Below are positions 35,976 through 46,303 of a stretch of 64,000 nucleotides of DNA, piece after piece (within the stretch, counting starts at the first letter, position 1; every line of letters starts with the position of its first letter). The notes beneath the pieces are model-generated. The model ran no database searches and had not been told where the DNA came from. It worked only from the letters and a program-made list of their open reading frames with translations. The position numbers were made by a program, and so were the translations under genes. This DNA is from Tachypleus tridentatus (Eukaryota; Arthropoda; Merostomata; Xiphosura; Limulidae): positions 40,142,264 to 40,206,263 of the forward strand of contig NC_134834.1 of NCBI RefSeq assembly GCF_004210375.1, read 5' to 3'.

Positions 35976-36889
35976 TTTTAGTTAAATGTTAACTAGAGTG
36001 TTTAACTTGCTTTCTGTTTCTGTTTGAATTATAATATTTCTGTCTATTAATACATTTTTGTTTGTTCTTATTGAAATGTCTGTAAAAAAGCCTGAGAATT
36101 TTTCTCATTTCTTTCGCTATTATTCTGATTTTTATGCTTTCAATTTTTGGTTGTAAAGCTCAGCTTTTATTAGTTGAACTGATACTAACAATTTTGGGGC
36201 ACTTTCTGTATTTCTGGCTATTGCAATTTATATGCGTTTGGGGAGACCGATTTGTTTGTTTCTGTTCTGGGTTTGCCATTTACTTTTACTTTTAAAAATG
36301 TTTTTTACTTCTAATTTTAGGTTTTCCCGCTAATATGTTGTGAGGGTTTCGTTTCTGCATAGTAAAGCTAACATATTCTTATGTTGTCTATAATGTCTGT
36401 ATTGTCGAGGACAGAGAGGTCCAGTTTTTAATGTCCTTAACCTCGATCTGTTTTACTCAGAGTGATGGTCCGTTACATATTACCTATGGTATCTTTCGGA
36501 CTTGCTGACTTGTCCTAGATTTTACCGTAGACTGCAGAATATTCCTAGTGACGTAGAGCTTATCTAGTATGACCCTACTCCTACTTCTGTATATCATTCC
36601 AAGGTTAAACCTCTGAATATGACGTCAAAGCCATTTCATTGATTGTTGATTGGTAAAGTGACCTGGAAGGGTCAAGTACAGCCTGGACTTCTACCTTCTT
36701 CCTTTGCTGTTTCATCGGAACTATTTTGTCTTATTATGTATTCAAGGAGTTTGAAGCAATCAATTTATTTTGAAAATATTAATAAATCGCTCTTGAAGGT
36801 GCATTAGTATTTTATCAACTATCGTATTGACGAATGTAAGTGTGAAGTGCTGTTCTGGGTGACAAGGAGTTTCACGGTCAAACATTTCA
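35976..36889. other. Unassigned DNA left of the minisatellite
   Basis: Less AT-rich than most of the window from 36380 to 36720, but no ORF, splice-bordered exon or repeat could be supported on either strand. Confidence 0.35.
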
Positions 36890-38030
36890 TCGTCTTTTTA
36901 TTCTGCACAGTCTCTTAGGTGGACAATTTCATCATATTGTCTTTTTATTCTGCACAGTCTCTTAGGTGGACAATTTCATCATATTGTCTTTTTATTCTGC
37001 ACAGTCTCTTAGGTGGACAATTTCATCATATTGTCTTTTTATTCTGCACAGTCTCTTAGGTGGACAATTTCATCATATTGTCTTTTTATTCTGCACAGTC
37101 TCTTAGGTGGACAATTTCATCATATTGTCTTTTTATTCTGCACAGTCTCTTAGGTGGACAATTTCATCATATTGTCTTTTTTATTCTGCACAGTCTCTTA
37201 GGTGGACAATTTCATCATATTGTCTTTTTATTCTGCACAGTCTCTTAGGTGGACAATTTCATCATATTGTCTTTTTTATTCTGCACAGTCTCTTAGGTGG
37301 ACAATTTCATCATATTGTCTTTTTTATTCTGCACAGTCTCTTAGGTGGACAATTTCATCATATTGTCTTTTTATTCTGCACAGTCTCTTAGGTGGACAAT
37401 TTCATCATATTGTCTTTTTATTCTGCACAGTCTCTTAGGTGGACAATTTCATCATATTGTCTTTTTATTCTGCACAGTCTCTTAGGTGGACAATTTCATC
37501 ATATTGTCTTTTTATTCTGCACAGTCTCTTAGGTGGACAATTTCATCATATTGTCTTTTTATTCTGCACAGTCTCTTAGGTGGACAATTTCATCATATTG
37601 TCTTTTTATTCTGCACAGTCTCTTAGGTGGACAATTTCATCATATTGTCTTTTTATTCTGCACAGTCTCTTAGGTGGACAATTTCATCATATTGTCTTTT
37701 TATTCTGCACAGTCTCTTAGGTGGACAATTTCATCATATTGTCTTTTATTCTGCACAGTCTCTTAGGTGGACAATTTCATCATATTGTCTTTTTTATTCT
37801 GCACAGTCTCTTAGGTGGACAATTTCATCATATTGTCTTTTTTATTCTGCACAGTCTCTTAGGTGGACAATTTCATCATATTGTCTTTTTTATTCTGCAC
37901 AGTCTCTTAGGTGGACAATTTCATCATATTGTCTTTTTATTCTGCACAGTCTCTTAGGTGGACAATTTCATCATATTATCTTTTTATTCTGCACAGTCTC
38001 TTAGGTGGACAATTATGGTTGTCACCAACT
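36890..38030. repeat. 47-bp minisatellite, about 24 copies
   Basis: The unit contains TTATTCTGCACAGTCTCTTA then GGTGGACAATTTCATCATAT. GTGGACAAT occurs from 36919 to 38005, giving 23 intervals averaging 47.2 bases. Copies are almost identical; variation is mainly in the T-run length (46-48 bp units) plus a G-to-A change in the penultimate unit (ATTATC). The near-identity implies recent amplification or homogenisation. Long ORFs through it on the + strand are repeat artefacts that begin at GTG/TTG. Confidence 0.95.
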
Positions 38031-38794
38031 TTTTTAACAGTTGCCTTCATTTCTTCTTGTATTTTTAATCCTAATATGAAAATCACTTTGCACGTGGACT
38101 AGTAAAAAAACCAAAAACACTTGATATATTTTCGTACAAATAGTTTTTAATTTATTAGAATACTTCACTAAAAATTATGACTTTTTTGTATGTGAAAGAA
38201 TTTAATGTTTACTGAACGTCTGCCGAATTTTCTGAACATATACATACTATATTAAAAGTCAGTAATATCCAAAACTACAAAGACCCTAAACGATTATAAA
38301 AACGCCACGTGGTCGGTCAAATTGAACAAGCCCGTGCTGAGAGTTTTTGGTTAATTAATGATATGATACAGTGTTTGTAAAAATTTGTTGTAGCTATCCG
38401 AGTTTGCCTAACTTTGCCAGTTACAGTAAACATTCTTTCAGTAAATTGAAATTAATGAAATCGTATTTCCTAACAACAACTAGTCAAGACCGTTTTAATT
38501 TCTTGGTTGTTTTGTCAATTGAGAGAGAGGAAGTAAAAACCTGCAATCTCAAAAACCTCATAGAAAAGCGTGCCAATGATAGTGCAAGAAAATCTAAAAT
38601 TCTGTAAGCACATTTTATTTTTCATTGTTATTAATACATCTGCTTCCACATTTTTGTTTCAAAACTTGGTAGGCGATTAGTGAAATTGAGTTTTCAAATT
38701 CATCATGCATGGTTATACTTTTTATTTTCAATTTCCCTTTCTCTCATACATATATAATTTCATGTACAGTTGTGTTAGGGGGGCACCATTAATT
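38031..38794. other. AT-rich DNA, nothing recognised
   Basis: A 78-codon ORF at 38371-38607 has no recognisable domain or splice context. Confidence 0.4.
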
Positions 38795-39215
38795 ACACAG
38801 GTCAACAAATTTTTTCGAAATCTCAGTTGCATAAGATTTTTTTACTTATTCTTACCCTTTGTGACCTGCTAAATTCAAATATGAAAACGGTTCAGCTCTA
38901 CATGCTCTAGTTTTAATGCAATTTTAAGTTTTTCATTCTAGCCGTTTGTGGTCAAATTAACACGTTTCCTGCGATGCCTATATTGGCAAACCGGCAACTG
39001 CTGCGATGCTCTTGTACATCTGTCAGCTTCAGTGCTGCATGAGCTATGATAACGTGAGGTTGTCGTTACACTTGTCTCTTGCCTGCAACTTAGTTAAAGG
39101 TAAGACAATAGTGGGACACCGGTGGGTCCCATCGCAGGAAACGTGTTAATTACTTACACGTTTATGTTATCAACAGAGATATTAAAATTGTTTAGATTTT
39201 GTTTCAGATCTGATC

Positions 39216-40975
39216 ATGGCTACAAGGAGACGTCAATGTGAGAACAAGCCGGACGCTTTCTGTTATATTTGTGGATGCTTCACGCTTATTCGTCAAAGGC
39301 GTAATATAACATCATTTCTGAGGCGTGCTTATAAAGCGTACTTTGGACTTGCTCTTGGTGACCAAGACAAGAAATGGGCCCCACATATTGTGTGTCATAA
39401 CTGCGAGGAAATGCTGCGTGACTGGACAAAGGGAAACGTAAGGGTTTACCTTTCGGAATTCCCATGACCTGGCGAGAACCGATGGACCACACAACTGACT
39501 GCTATTTTTGTCTGGTCAATACAAAGGGCATTGGCAAGAAAAACAGACACAAAATCTCATATCCTAGTATCCCCTCAGCAATCCGACCTACTCTGCACTC
39601 TGATGAGCTCCCAATCCCAGTTTTAAAGGATTTCTTCCATCTGAAGATGTGGGTAGTGACCAAGAGCAAGAGACTGCTGATGAAACTCAAGAAATACTTT
39701 CAGAATCTGGCGATCCTTCTTATGAGACCCCACAGTCATTAACTCCTCAACAGTTTAGCCAGCCAGAGTTGAATGACCTTGTGCGTGATTTGGGTCTCTC
39801 CAAAATGCAGCTGAAGTGTTAGCTTCCAGGATGCAAGAAAAGAATCAGCTGAGCCATACAACTAAAGTGTCATACTTCCGAAATCGGGAGCAGGCTTTTG
39901 TGCCATATTTTACAGAGGAGAATATGTTTGTTTATTGTCATAATATCTCAGGTCTTCTCCAGGAATTAGGGATGCCAGTATACCATCCAAATGACTGGCG
40001 ATTATTTCTAGATTGTTCTAAGCAAAGTTTGAAGTGCGTTCTACTTCATAATGACAATGTCTATGCAGCTGTTCCAATTGGACACTCTGTGTATTTACGA
40101 GAGGAATATAATGTCATTAAGACTGTGACTGACCTACTAAAATACCACGAGCACAACTGGACAATTTGTGTGGACCTCAAAATGGTTACTTTCCTCCTAG
40201 GTCAACAAAGAGGATTTACAAAGTACCCTGCTATCTTTGCATGTGGGACAGCCGAGCTCGAGAAAAGCACTGGAACCAGAAGGAGTGGCCCATACGTGAG
40301 ACTCTGAAGGCAGGTATGCCAAATATTGTCAACGATCCAATTGTCTGTCATTTGAGGAAAAGATCATATTTCCTCCTCTCCATATCATGCTGGGCTTGAT
40401 GAAACAGTTTGTGTAAAATATTTTCTCAACCCAAACGAGCCGTTTTTTGCATATAAAGTTTATGAAGGCGTTGAATACTGACGGTGAATGCTTCCAACAC
40501 ATATTTTCTGTGCTCCCTGGTTTGTCCTTCGAGAAGATCAAGACAGGTGTTTTGATGGACCACAGATTCGTGCACTTGTGCGTGATCAAGAATTTGCCAG
40601 AAAGATGAACGACAAGGAAAGGACTGCATGGCTTTCATTTGTGGCGGTGATGGCAAACTTTCTCGGTAAAAAAAAGCTGACAACTATGAAACCCTTGTAA
40701 CGAATATGTTGTCAGCTTTTCGCGACCTTGGATGTAACATGAGTGTCAAACTCCATTACCTGTACAGTCATCTTGATAGATTCCCTGAGAACCCAGGAGC
40801 TATAAGTGACGAGCAAGGCAAGCAGTTCCATCAGGACCTCAAGACCATGGAAGAGCGTTACCAAGGGAGATGGGACAAACATATGATGGCAGATTACTGC
40901 TGGAGCATTAAACGAGAATGCCCTGAGACAGTCCACAAACGCAAGAGCTACAAGCGGAAATTCATGCCTGAGTAG
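39216..40975 (+). pseudogene. Putative novel transposase or unnamed multi-copy zinc-finger protein
   Basis: From the ATG at 39216, MATRRRQCENKPDAFCYICG begins a treble-clef-like zinc-binding region (CYIC near residue 17, CHNC near residue 66, then a second pair DCYFC near 39495). Then come DWRLFLDCSKQSLKCVLLHN (near 39990), VPIGHSVYLREEYNVIKTVT, and ICVDLKMVTFLLGQQRGFTK (40165-40225), which could supply a catalytic Asp. CYLCMWDSRAREKHW (40230-40280) looks like the C-x2-C/H insertion of some DDE transposases. Next are LGLMKQFV, then FDGPQIRALVRDQEFARKMN (near 40555) and HYLYSHLDRFPENPGAISDE plus QGKQFHQDLKTMEERYQGRW (40755-40870) with a candidate acidic residue. At least five frameshifts and one insertion (40414-40456) break it. 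I recall very similar unnamed proteins in many arthropods and in Hydra; no function is known to me. The transposase role is inferred from the inverted repeats. Confidence 0.6.
40414..40456 (+). mobile_element. Penelope-like terminal fragment inserted in the zinc-finger gene
   Basis: 43 bases (TAAAATATTTTCTCAACCCA, then AACGAGCCGTTTTTTGCAT) identical to the outer end of the palindromic elements, lacking the hammerhead core. It sits between imperfect 8-base duplications AGTTTGTG (40406-40413) / AGTTTATG (40457-40464), and removing it restores the QFVKALN frame. An ultra-short 5'-truncated insertion. Confidence 0.7.
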
Positions 40976-41328
40976 ACTGCAATTGAGCTTTCCCTCCTCA
41001 TAGTAGCAAATGTCTTATCTACTAATCAGTTTTATATAAATAAATTGAATTAATATAAATAACTTGAATACATTTATACTATCTTGCATTTTCTTTTTTA
41101 TTGCCCAGCTATATTAAAGAGTTTTATAACATATTTTATCACATATTTTTCATGATAGACTACGACGTCAATGTGATGATGACGAAATTTTGAGATTTTC
41201 AAATACCTTGATTGCAAAAAAAGTAGAGCACTGAGGAAAAAACTAACTTCAGATCTGAAATCAGGGCAAGAAATTATGTAATACCAATTGTTTGATATAA
41301 ATGCAACAAAAATTTTGTTGACCAGTGT

Positions 41329-41573
41329 TATTGCACCCGGGGACCCTGTACTCTAGGACCGGAACTGTATTTAACCAGTAAGTTTAGTTTAACGTACAGT
41401 CAAAAAGTTAAAACTAGGAAAAATGAAAACGCATTTGACTAGGAAAGCTAGTTGAAACTTTTCGAACACCGTGAGAGTGACCCTTGTTATTCCTTTTTCA
41501 ATCTAGAGGTGACTTCGCAAATGGATGAAGGAGCCTTCGCCCTTATTTGTTTGCTATTGGACTGGTTTGATTT
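41329..41573. other. Unassigned DNA between elements
   Basis: Nothing recognised. Confidence 0.3.
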
Positions 41574-41636
41574 ACCTAGAATTTCGCGCAAAGCTACACG
41601 AGGGCCATCAGTGTTAGTCGTCCCTGATTTAGCAGA
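41574..41636 (-). mobile_element. tRNA-derived SINE (family 1) tail fragment
   Basis: AGAATTTCGCGCAAAGCTAC and AGTCGTCCCTGATTTAGCAG: only the last ~60 bases of the SINE in reverse orientation. Confidence 0.75.
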
Positions 41637-41979
41637 AAAATAGTATTGTGAGAACTTAATCTTATATTGCACATTTCTCTATCCTTATTATATTTATTCT
41701 GTACACGTTAAGCTACTGATAAGTTAAAACGGAGAATCCTACGTTTGTTTTGAAATCTAACTTATAAGATAATCAATGATACAAAGATTTAGGCTATCAT
41801 ACTAGACAATCATAAAAATATTCAGACAATCCTTTGTCAAATTGAATGTTAAGAATATTTTTTTAAAATTATTGTACAAAGGTCGAAGTTCACCATAAAA
41901 CCACACAATACTTTTAGAAATAGTACATTAACATCTCGATGACAGGTCAAAATTTCACTCGCAAACCGAGATTTATTAC
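41637..41979. other. AT-rich DNA, nothing recognised
   Basis: Between two SINE copies; no other signal. Confidence 0.35.
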
Positions 41980-41988
41980 TTTCTCCCT

Positions 41989-42252
41989 GCCAAGTGGGTT
42001 AAGGCATTCGAATCGTAATCCGAGGGTCGCGGGTTCCAATCCCTGTCGCACCAAACATGCTCGCCCTTTCAGCCGTGGAGGCGTTATAATGTACGGTCAA
42101 TCCCACTATTCGTTGGTAAAAGAGTAGCCCAAGAGTTGGCGGTGGGTGGTGATGACTAGCTGCCTTTCCTCTAGTCTTACACTGCTAAATTAGGGACGGC
42201 TAGCGCAGATAGCCCTCGAGTAACTTTGCGCGAAATTTCAAAACAAACAAAC
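41989..42252 (+). mobile_element. tRNA-derived SINE (family 1), near full length
   Basis: Imperfect target duplication TTTCTCCCT (41980-41988) / ATTCTCCCT (42253-42261). The first ~10 bases of the head are missing (begins GCCAAGTGGGTTAAGGC). B box GGGTTCCAATCCC; tail CAAAACAAACAAAC. Confidence 0.9.
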
Positions 42253-42261
42253 ATTCTCCCT

Positions 42262-42966
42262 ATTCGACTTGACACTAATATTTAAATAGAATTTGTAGAT
42301 CATCATCCAGATCGTGCTCAAAATCTGTAAATAGAAACAAAACAGTATTTCATGGCTGAGCTTTTTTTGACATCTGCTCTTAAGGCCATTCTCATGTGTA
42401 GAAAAGGGAAGACAGTAATGTAAGTCTAAATTCTGAATTCTTCTTTTGTTATCATTTCTTATAATGATCCCGTGGATCCCCTGGAGATATGTGTCATACA
42501 AAATATCATTTGAAGAAAATTTATATATATAATTACTGTCTTAGTAAAAAGATTGTACTTTATACTTGTATACACAAATCAAAATGATATACATAAAAAA
42601 ATCTATAGAAGATGTGATGCCCTATCAGATGCTATGTTAAACATTTTTCGGTTAGTTTCAATAATAGTAAAAGTGATTGAATTTTGTTCTACTTTAAATA
42701 TTTTCTTAAGAAGAACATTTTGTAAAGCATAGCATCAGTGTTACTGTATTTCGTTAGAAGAACAATGATAGCTTAATTTCTTATATGGTGTTTATGTAGG
42801 GCACGAATATTTTATGTAAGAAACAAAAAATGGCTATTTTCTGAACTACGTAGATTGTAAGTTAAATCAGGGTATGGATATACATAAGATATACCTGGAG
42901 TTTGAATTTTTATGCTATTAAAATTATTTCTTTTGAAGGACTAGACTGTAGTTAAATTAATATTTA
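42262..42966. other. AT-rich DNA, nothing recognised
   Basis: An 87-codon reverse ORF (42238-42501) partly overlaps the SINE tail and has no domain logic. Confidence 0.35.
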
Positions 42967-42974
42967 CATAAATA

Positions 42975-43256
42975 TTGTTTGTTTGTTTTTTGAAATTTCG
43001 CGCATAGCTACACGAGAGCTATCTGCGCTAGCCGTCCCTAATTTAGCAGCGTAAGACTAGAGGGAAGGAAGCTAGTCATCAACACCCACCGTCAACTCTT
43101 GGGCTACTCTTTTACCCAAGAATGGTGGGATTGAGCGTCACATTATAACACCCCCACGGCTGAAAGGGCGAGCATGTTTAGTGCGACAAGGATTGGAATC
43201 CGCGACCCTCAGATTACGAGTCGAACGCCTTAACCCACCTGGTTATGCCGGGCAGT
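42975..43256 (-). mobile_element. tRNA-derived SINE (family 1), full length
   Basis: Exact 8-base duplication CATAAATA (42967-42974 and 43257-43264). Complete tail, body and head in reverse; the head ends CCACCTGGTTATGCCGGGC. Confidence 0.9.
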
Positions 43257-43264
43257 CATAAATA

Positions 43265-43731
43265 GTGAAAGATACTAACAGATATTCAAATGCTGCGAAC
43301 GAACACTGATGTTTATTTTTTTCAAACACTTTGTTTGTTATCATTAATTAATTACAACTGTCGATTTTTCTTTGGATATACGACTTTAGTTAATGATTTT
43401 GTGTTACATATATCTAAATATTAAATATTTTATTTTAATATTGAAAACAGGTCTTTATACAAGATATTGTTAGACTAGTATATCAATATTCAGGAAGTAT
43501 ACTATAAAAATTAATCAGTTTGTAATATATGAAATAGTACTTTACACATATTCAAAGCGTTGTTTATTAATACTACTGAAATGATGCTATAAAGCTGATG
43601 TTAACAATAACACAAAATCTAATATCAGGTTAAGAATTACAGTAGTATATTTGCATAAAATGACAAAACTTGACAGTCTACAACAGTCAAACTTGACAGT
43701 TTGTTAACTAACAACATGACAATAATCTGAC
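43265..43731. other. AT-rich DNA, nothing recognised
   Basis: No feature seen. Confidence 0.35.
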
Positions 43732-43831
43732 TATAGACCATTATAATCAGTGATGTCGAGAAACCCACTTGTTGAAAAATATATATGCAAAAACGGCTCG
43801 TTTGGGTTGAGAAAATATTTTACATAGAAGA

Positions 43832-43873
43832 GCGAACAACGTTTCGACCTTCTTCGATCATCGTCAGGTTCAC
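43832..43873 (-). ncRNA. Hammerhead-like core, left arm
   Basis: Same 42-nt layout on the minus strand; stem II reads GATC-GAAGAA-GGTC (one wobble pair) and stem I GTGAAC/GTTCGC is intact. One extra base precedes stem II. Confidence 0.5.
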
Positions 43874-43999
43874 AAAGAAAGAGGTAACTGACCGGAAGCT
43901 GACCACATGTTTGAACGGGGTTGTGTAACTGAGTGTCGGAATGTAGAGGGCGGTATTAGATGTTTGAATATATAATTTTATTTATTTTATTATATTAAT

Positions 44000-44255
44000 A
44001 TACTAATTATATATTATATAATTATATATTATACATTATATATTAATATATAATATATATTATATTAATATACGTAATGCCCCCTAGTAATATACCTATT
44101 AATATACTAATTATATATTATACATTATATATTAATATATAATATATATTATATTAATATACGTAATGCCCCCTAGTAACATACCTATTAATATACTAAT
44201 TATATATTATACATTATATATTAATATATAATATATATTATATTAATATACGTAT
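44000..44255. repeat. 89-bp tandem repeat in the foldback centre
   Basis: ACGTAATGCC at 44072 and 44161 and ACGTA at 44250 give an exact 89-base period. The units contain GCCCCCTAGTAAYATACC and long ATATTAATATA palindromes. The words TGCCCCCTAGTAAC also occur once outside the element (44543-44556). Confidence 0.8.
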
Positions 44256-44379
44256 TAATATAATAAAATAAATAAAATTATATATTCAAACATCTAATAC
44301 CGCCCTCTACATTCCGACACTCAGTTACACAACCCCGTTCGAACATGTGGTCAGCTTCCGGTCAGTTACCTCTTTCTTT

Positions 44380-44421
44380 GTGAACCTGACGATGACCGAA
44401 GAAGGTCGAAACGTTGTTCGC
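44380..44421 (+). ncRNA. Hammerhead-like core, right arm
   Basis: Plus-strand copy: GTGAAC, CTGACGA, T, GACC-GAAGAA-GGTC, GAAAC, GTT, GTTCGC. Stem II has four Watson-Crick pairs; this is the best-preserved copy. It matches the hammerhead consensus CUGANGA...GAAA...(G)UH except for the extra U. Confidence 0.55.
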
Positions 44422-44479
44422 TCTATTATGTAAAATATTTTCTCAACCCAAACGAGTCGTTTTTGCATATAGACCATTA

Positions 44480-45379
44480 AAGTTTCATCACTTCCGTACA
44501 GCTTAGAAGTATTTACTCCTACTAACACAAATTAGATTTACCTGCCCCCTAGTAACCCAATTGTTACTATCAGCACACTGGAACCAATTTGTGAAACTAT
44601 TATGTTACGTAACATCCCCTTTCAATTGATATCCTCCACTTTTTAGTACGTTTTAATATCAACTCACAAACAACCCTTGACTGAGGAAATTCTCATTGCC
44701 TTAGATTTTGGTGGTTGGTTACTGTAGAGAAACTGAAACCATATACTTGACTGCACCACTATTTGAGTATTGTTTATATGTGAAACAGGTGAATACACCA
44801 GTATTCAAGTGATTAGCTAAGAACCATTTCCTCAAATATTTCAAGTAAGTAACTGCTTCATATGAATATACTATGGAACAGGTAATGTAATATCAAATAC
44901 TGACTCTTGATGGGCGTCTTTTTGATGCTTTAGAGTAGTTGGATAAAAAGCAATATTACAACTGTATTACACAATTCTTAACAATTGGCACTGGAGAATT
45001 TATCCTGTAAAGAATAATTATGTACAGGACTAAATTCAAAGCTCAAAATTATGGCCAGGCATATCTCCCATAGATTGTTATTGAATATGCATCCATAAGT
45101 TCATCAAGAACTGCTAAGAAACCTATGTGGTACCACACAACCCTGAGAAACATTTAATTCCCAGAGAGGCATTTAATTTTTGATGGTCTGTTTTTAATGG
45201 ACACGTTAAACCGTGAGCTGAGGCACAGGAAAACCCCAGCAGCAACAGTGACAACTGCAGCTAGGAACATAGGCTTGAGACAACTTCAAAATTTGTGATG
45301 GTACCCAAGGATCAGAAATATAAAGCAAGTGTTGTAAGGCATTGGGGTACAACAGCTAAAGTAGTTTTTTAAAGTGAAA
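44480..45379. other. Probable 5' part of the decayed gypsy element
   Basis: Directly precedes recognisable protease remains and shows long, stop-interrupted coding-like stretches, but no block I can name. LTRs were not found. Confidence 0.3.
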
Positions 45380-46303
45380 ATATGTACTCTCTTCTTTCAT
45401 CAAATAGAAGTTGAAGTTTTGTAAATAGTAGTATAACCAAGATTTTATTCAGTTTTGTCATGTATTAGATGTTCTCTGGAAAGCCACTACTTCATCTAGT
45501 TAGCACAAACTTTATTCTAGTGAATGGCAATAAGCAATTCATAAGTATAGAGGTACATCTAGAATATTGTTTCAGCAATATTCGTTACCAAGCAAAGATA
45601 AGTGTCAGTGATCTGGGCTCAGGAACTGTTATATAAGGGATTAACCTACTACAGACATTGTCAGTTAATTTTACTTGTGCTATAGGTGAATTGAAGTTTG
45701 GCAACAGAATTTGGCCTAAGAATAATGAAGTGCATGCAAGTTGAAAATGATATTGTAATTTTGTCTAATGTGGGATTCCATGGTGTAATAAGTATGCACT
45801 GTACTGCATGGCCGCTGTTTTGTTCAATGGTATAACCCACACAATAAACAGTTTTCTATCTGGAAAGCAGGCTTTACTTGCTTGAACACTGGTCTGTTGG
45901 AGTGTGAGTGTTGTATCACAGCTAGTTTATAAATAAGATTCTCAGCTATTAAGTTTTGAGCTTAAATAGTTGTTGGTATAAATTAGCCAATTAGGCATTT
46001 TCACTGGTATTTTATCACATCCAAGAATGAATGCATAATTTCAGAGCATCTTTAGTTACCAGAGGAGAACTGGAAAACAGTCTGAAGTCAGCACAGAGAC
46101 ATGCACTGAGCAAATTGTTCAATGCATTTTATAACGTATTTTTAGGACGACATGATCAGTTTAGTTGGACAGCAATACAATTTTATGATATAGATAAGAT
46201 GACATATGGCCTACTGAACAAAAAACACTGTGCAAATTCTCTTAGAGTATCAGGAATGTTACCGGCGCTGAAACTGAGTGAATATTTAAGAGATGCTATA
46301 ATA

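Larger units (their letters stand above)
38795..41328 (+). mobile_element. TIR-bounded element encoding an unfamiliar zinc-finger protein (2534 bp)
   Basis: The ends are inverted: ACACAGGTCAACAAATTTTT at 38795-38814 against the reverse complement of 41309-41328, ACACTGGTCAACAAAATTTT. The interior holds one coding sequence (39216-40975) transcribed left to right, with ~420 bases before it and ~350 after. One gene centred between short inverted repeats is the layout of a DNA transposon. The target duplication is not obvious (left flank AATT, right flank TATT), so the superfamily cannot be assigned from flanks. Confidence 0.6.
43744..44467. mobile_element. Penelope-derived foldback element (724 bp)
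   Basis: A perfect 12-base target duplication TATAGACCATTA (43732-43743 and 44468-44479) encloses two inverted arms (about 43785-44000 and 44255-44467). Each arm has the terminal segment, a hammerhead-like core and the Penelope 3' UTR (GTCAGCTTCCGGTCAGTTAC on the right arm). The arms face outward and meet in an AT-rich centre with an 89-bp tandem repeat. No coding sequence is left. The unique duplication shows that the palindrome arrived as one unit. Confidence 0.8.

Noticed and set aside
35590-36500. Possible coding relic on the minus strand (NNSSDSDILQDALYLKN block and a lysine-rich stretch)
   Set aside because: Interrupted by stops and not attributable to any family I can name.
36890-38030. 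CRISPR-like array
   Set aside because: Direct tandem units without unique spacers, in a eukaryotic context; a minisatellite.
37060-38102. Several repeat-rich ORFs (MDNFIILS...-type) on the + strand
   Set aside because: They start at non-ATG codons and only translate the 47-bp minisatellite; 47 is not a multiple of 3, so the reading cycles through frames.
44000-44255. AT palindromes as a replication origin or attachment site
   Set aside because: They are part of an 89-bp tandem repeat inside a foldback element; nothing else supports an origin.
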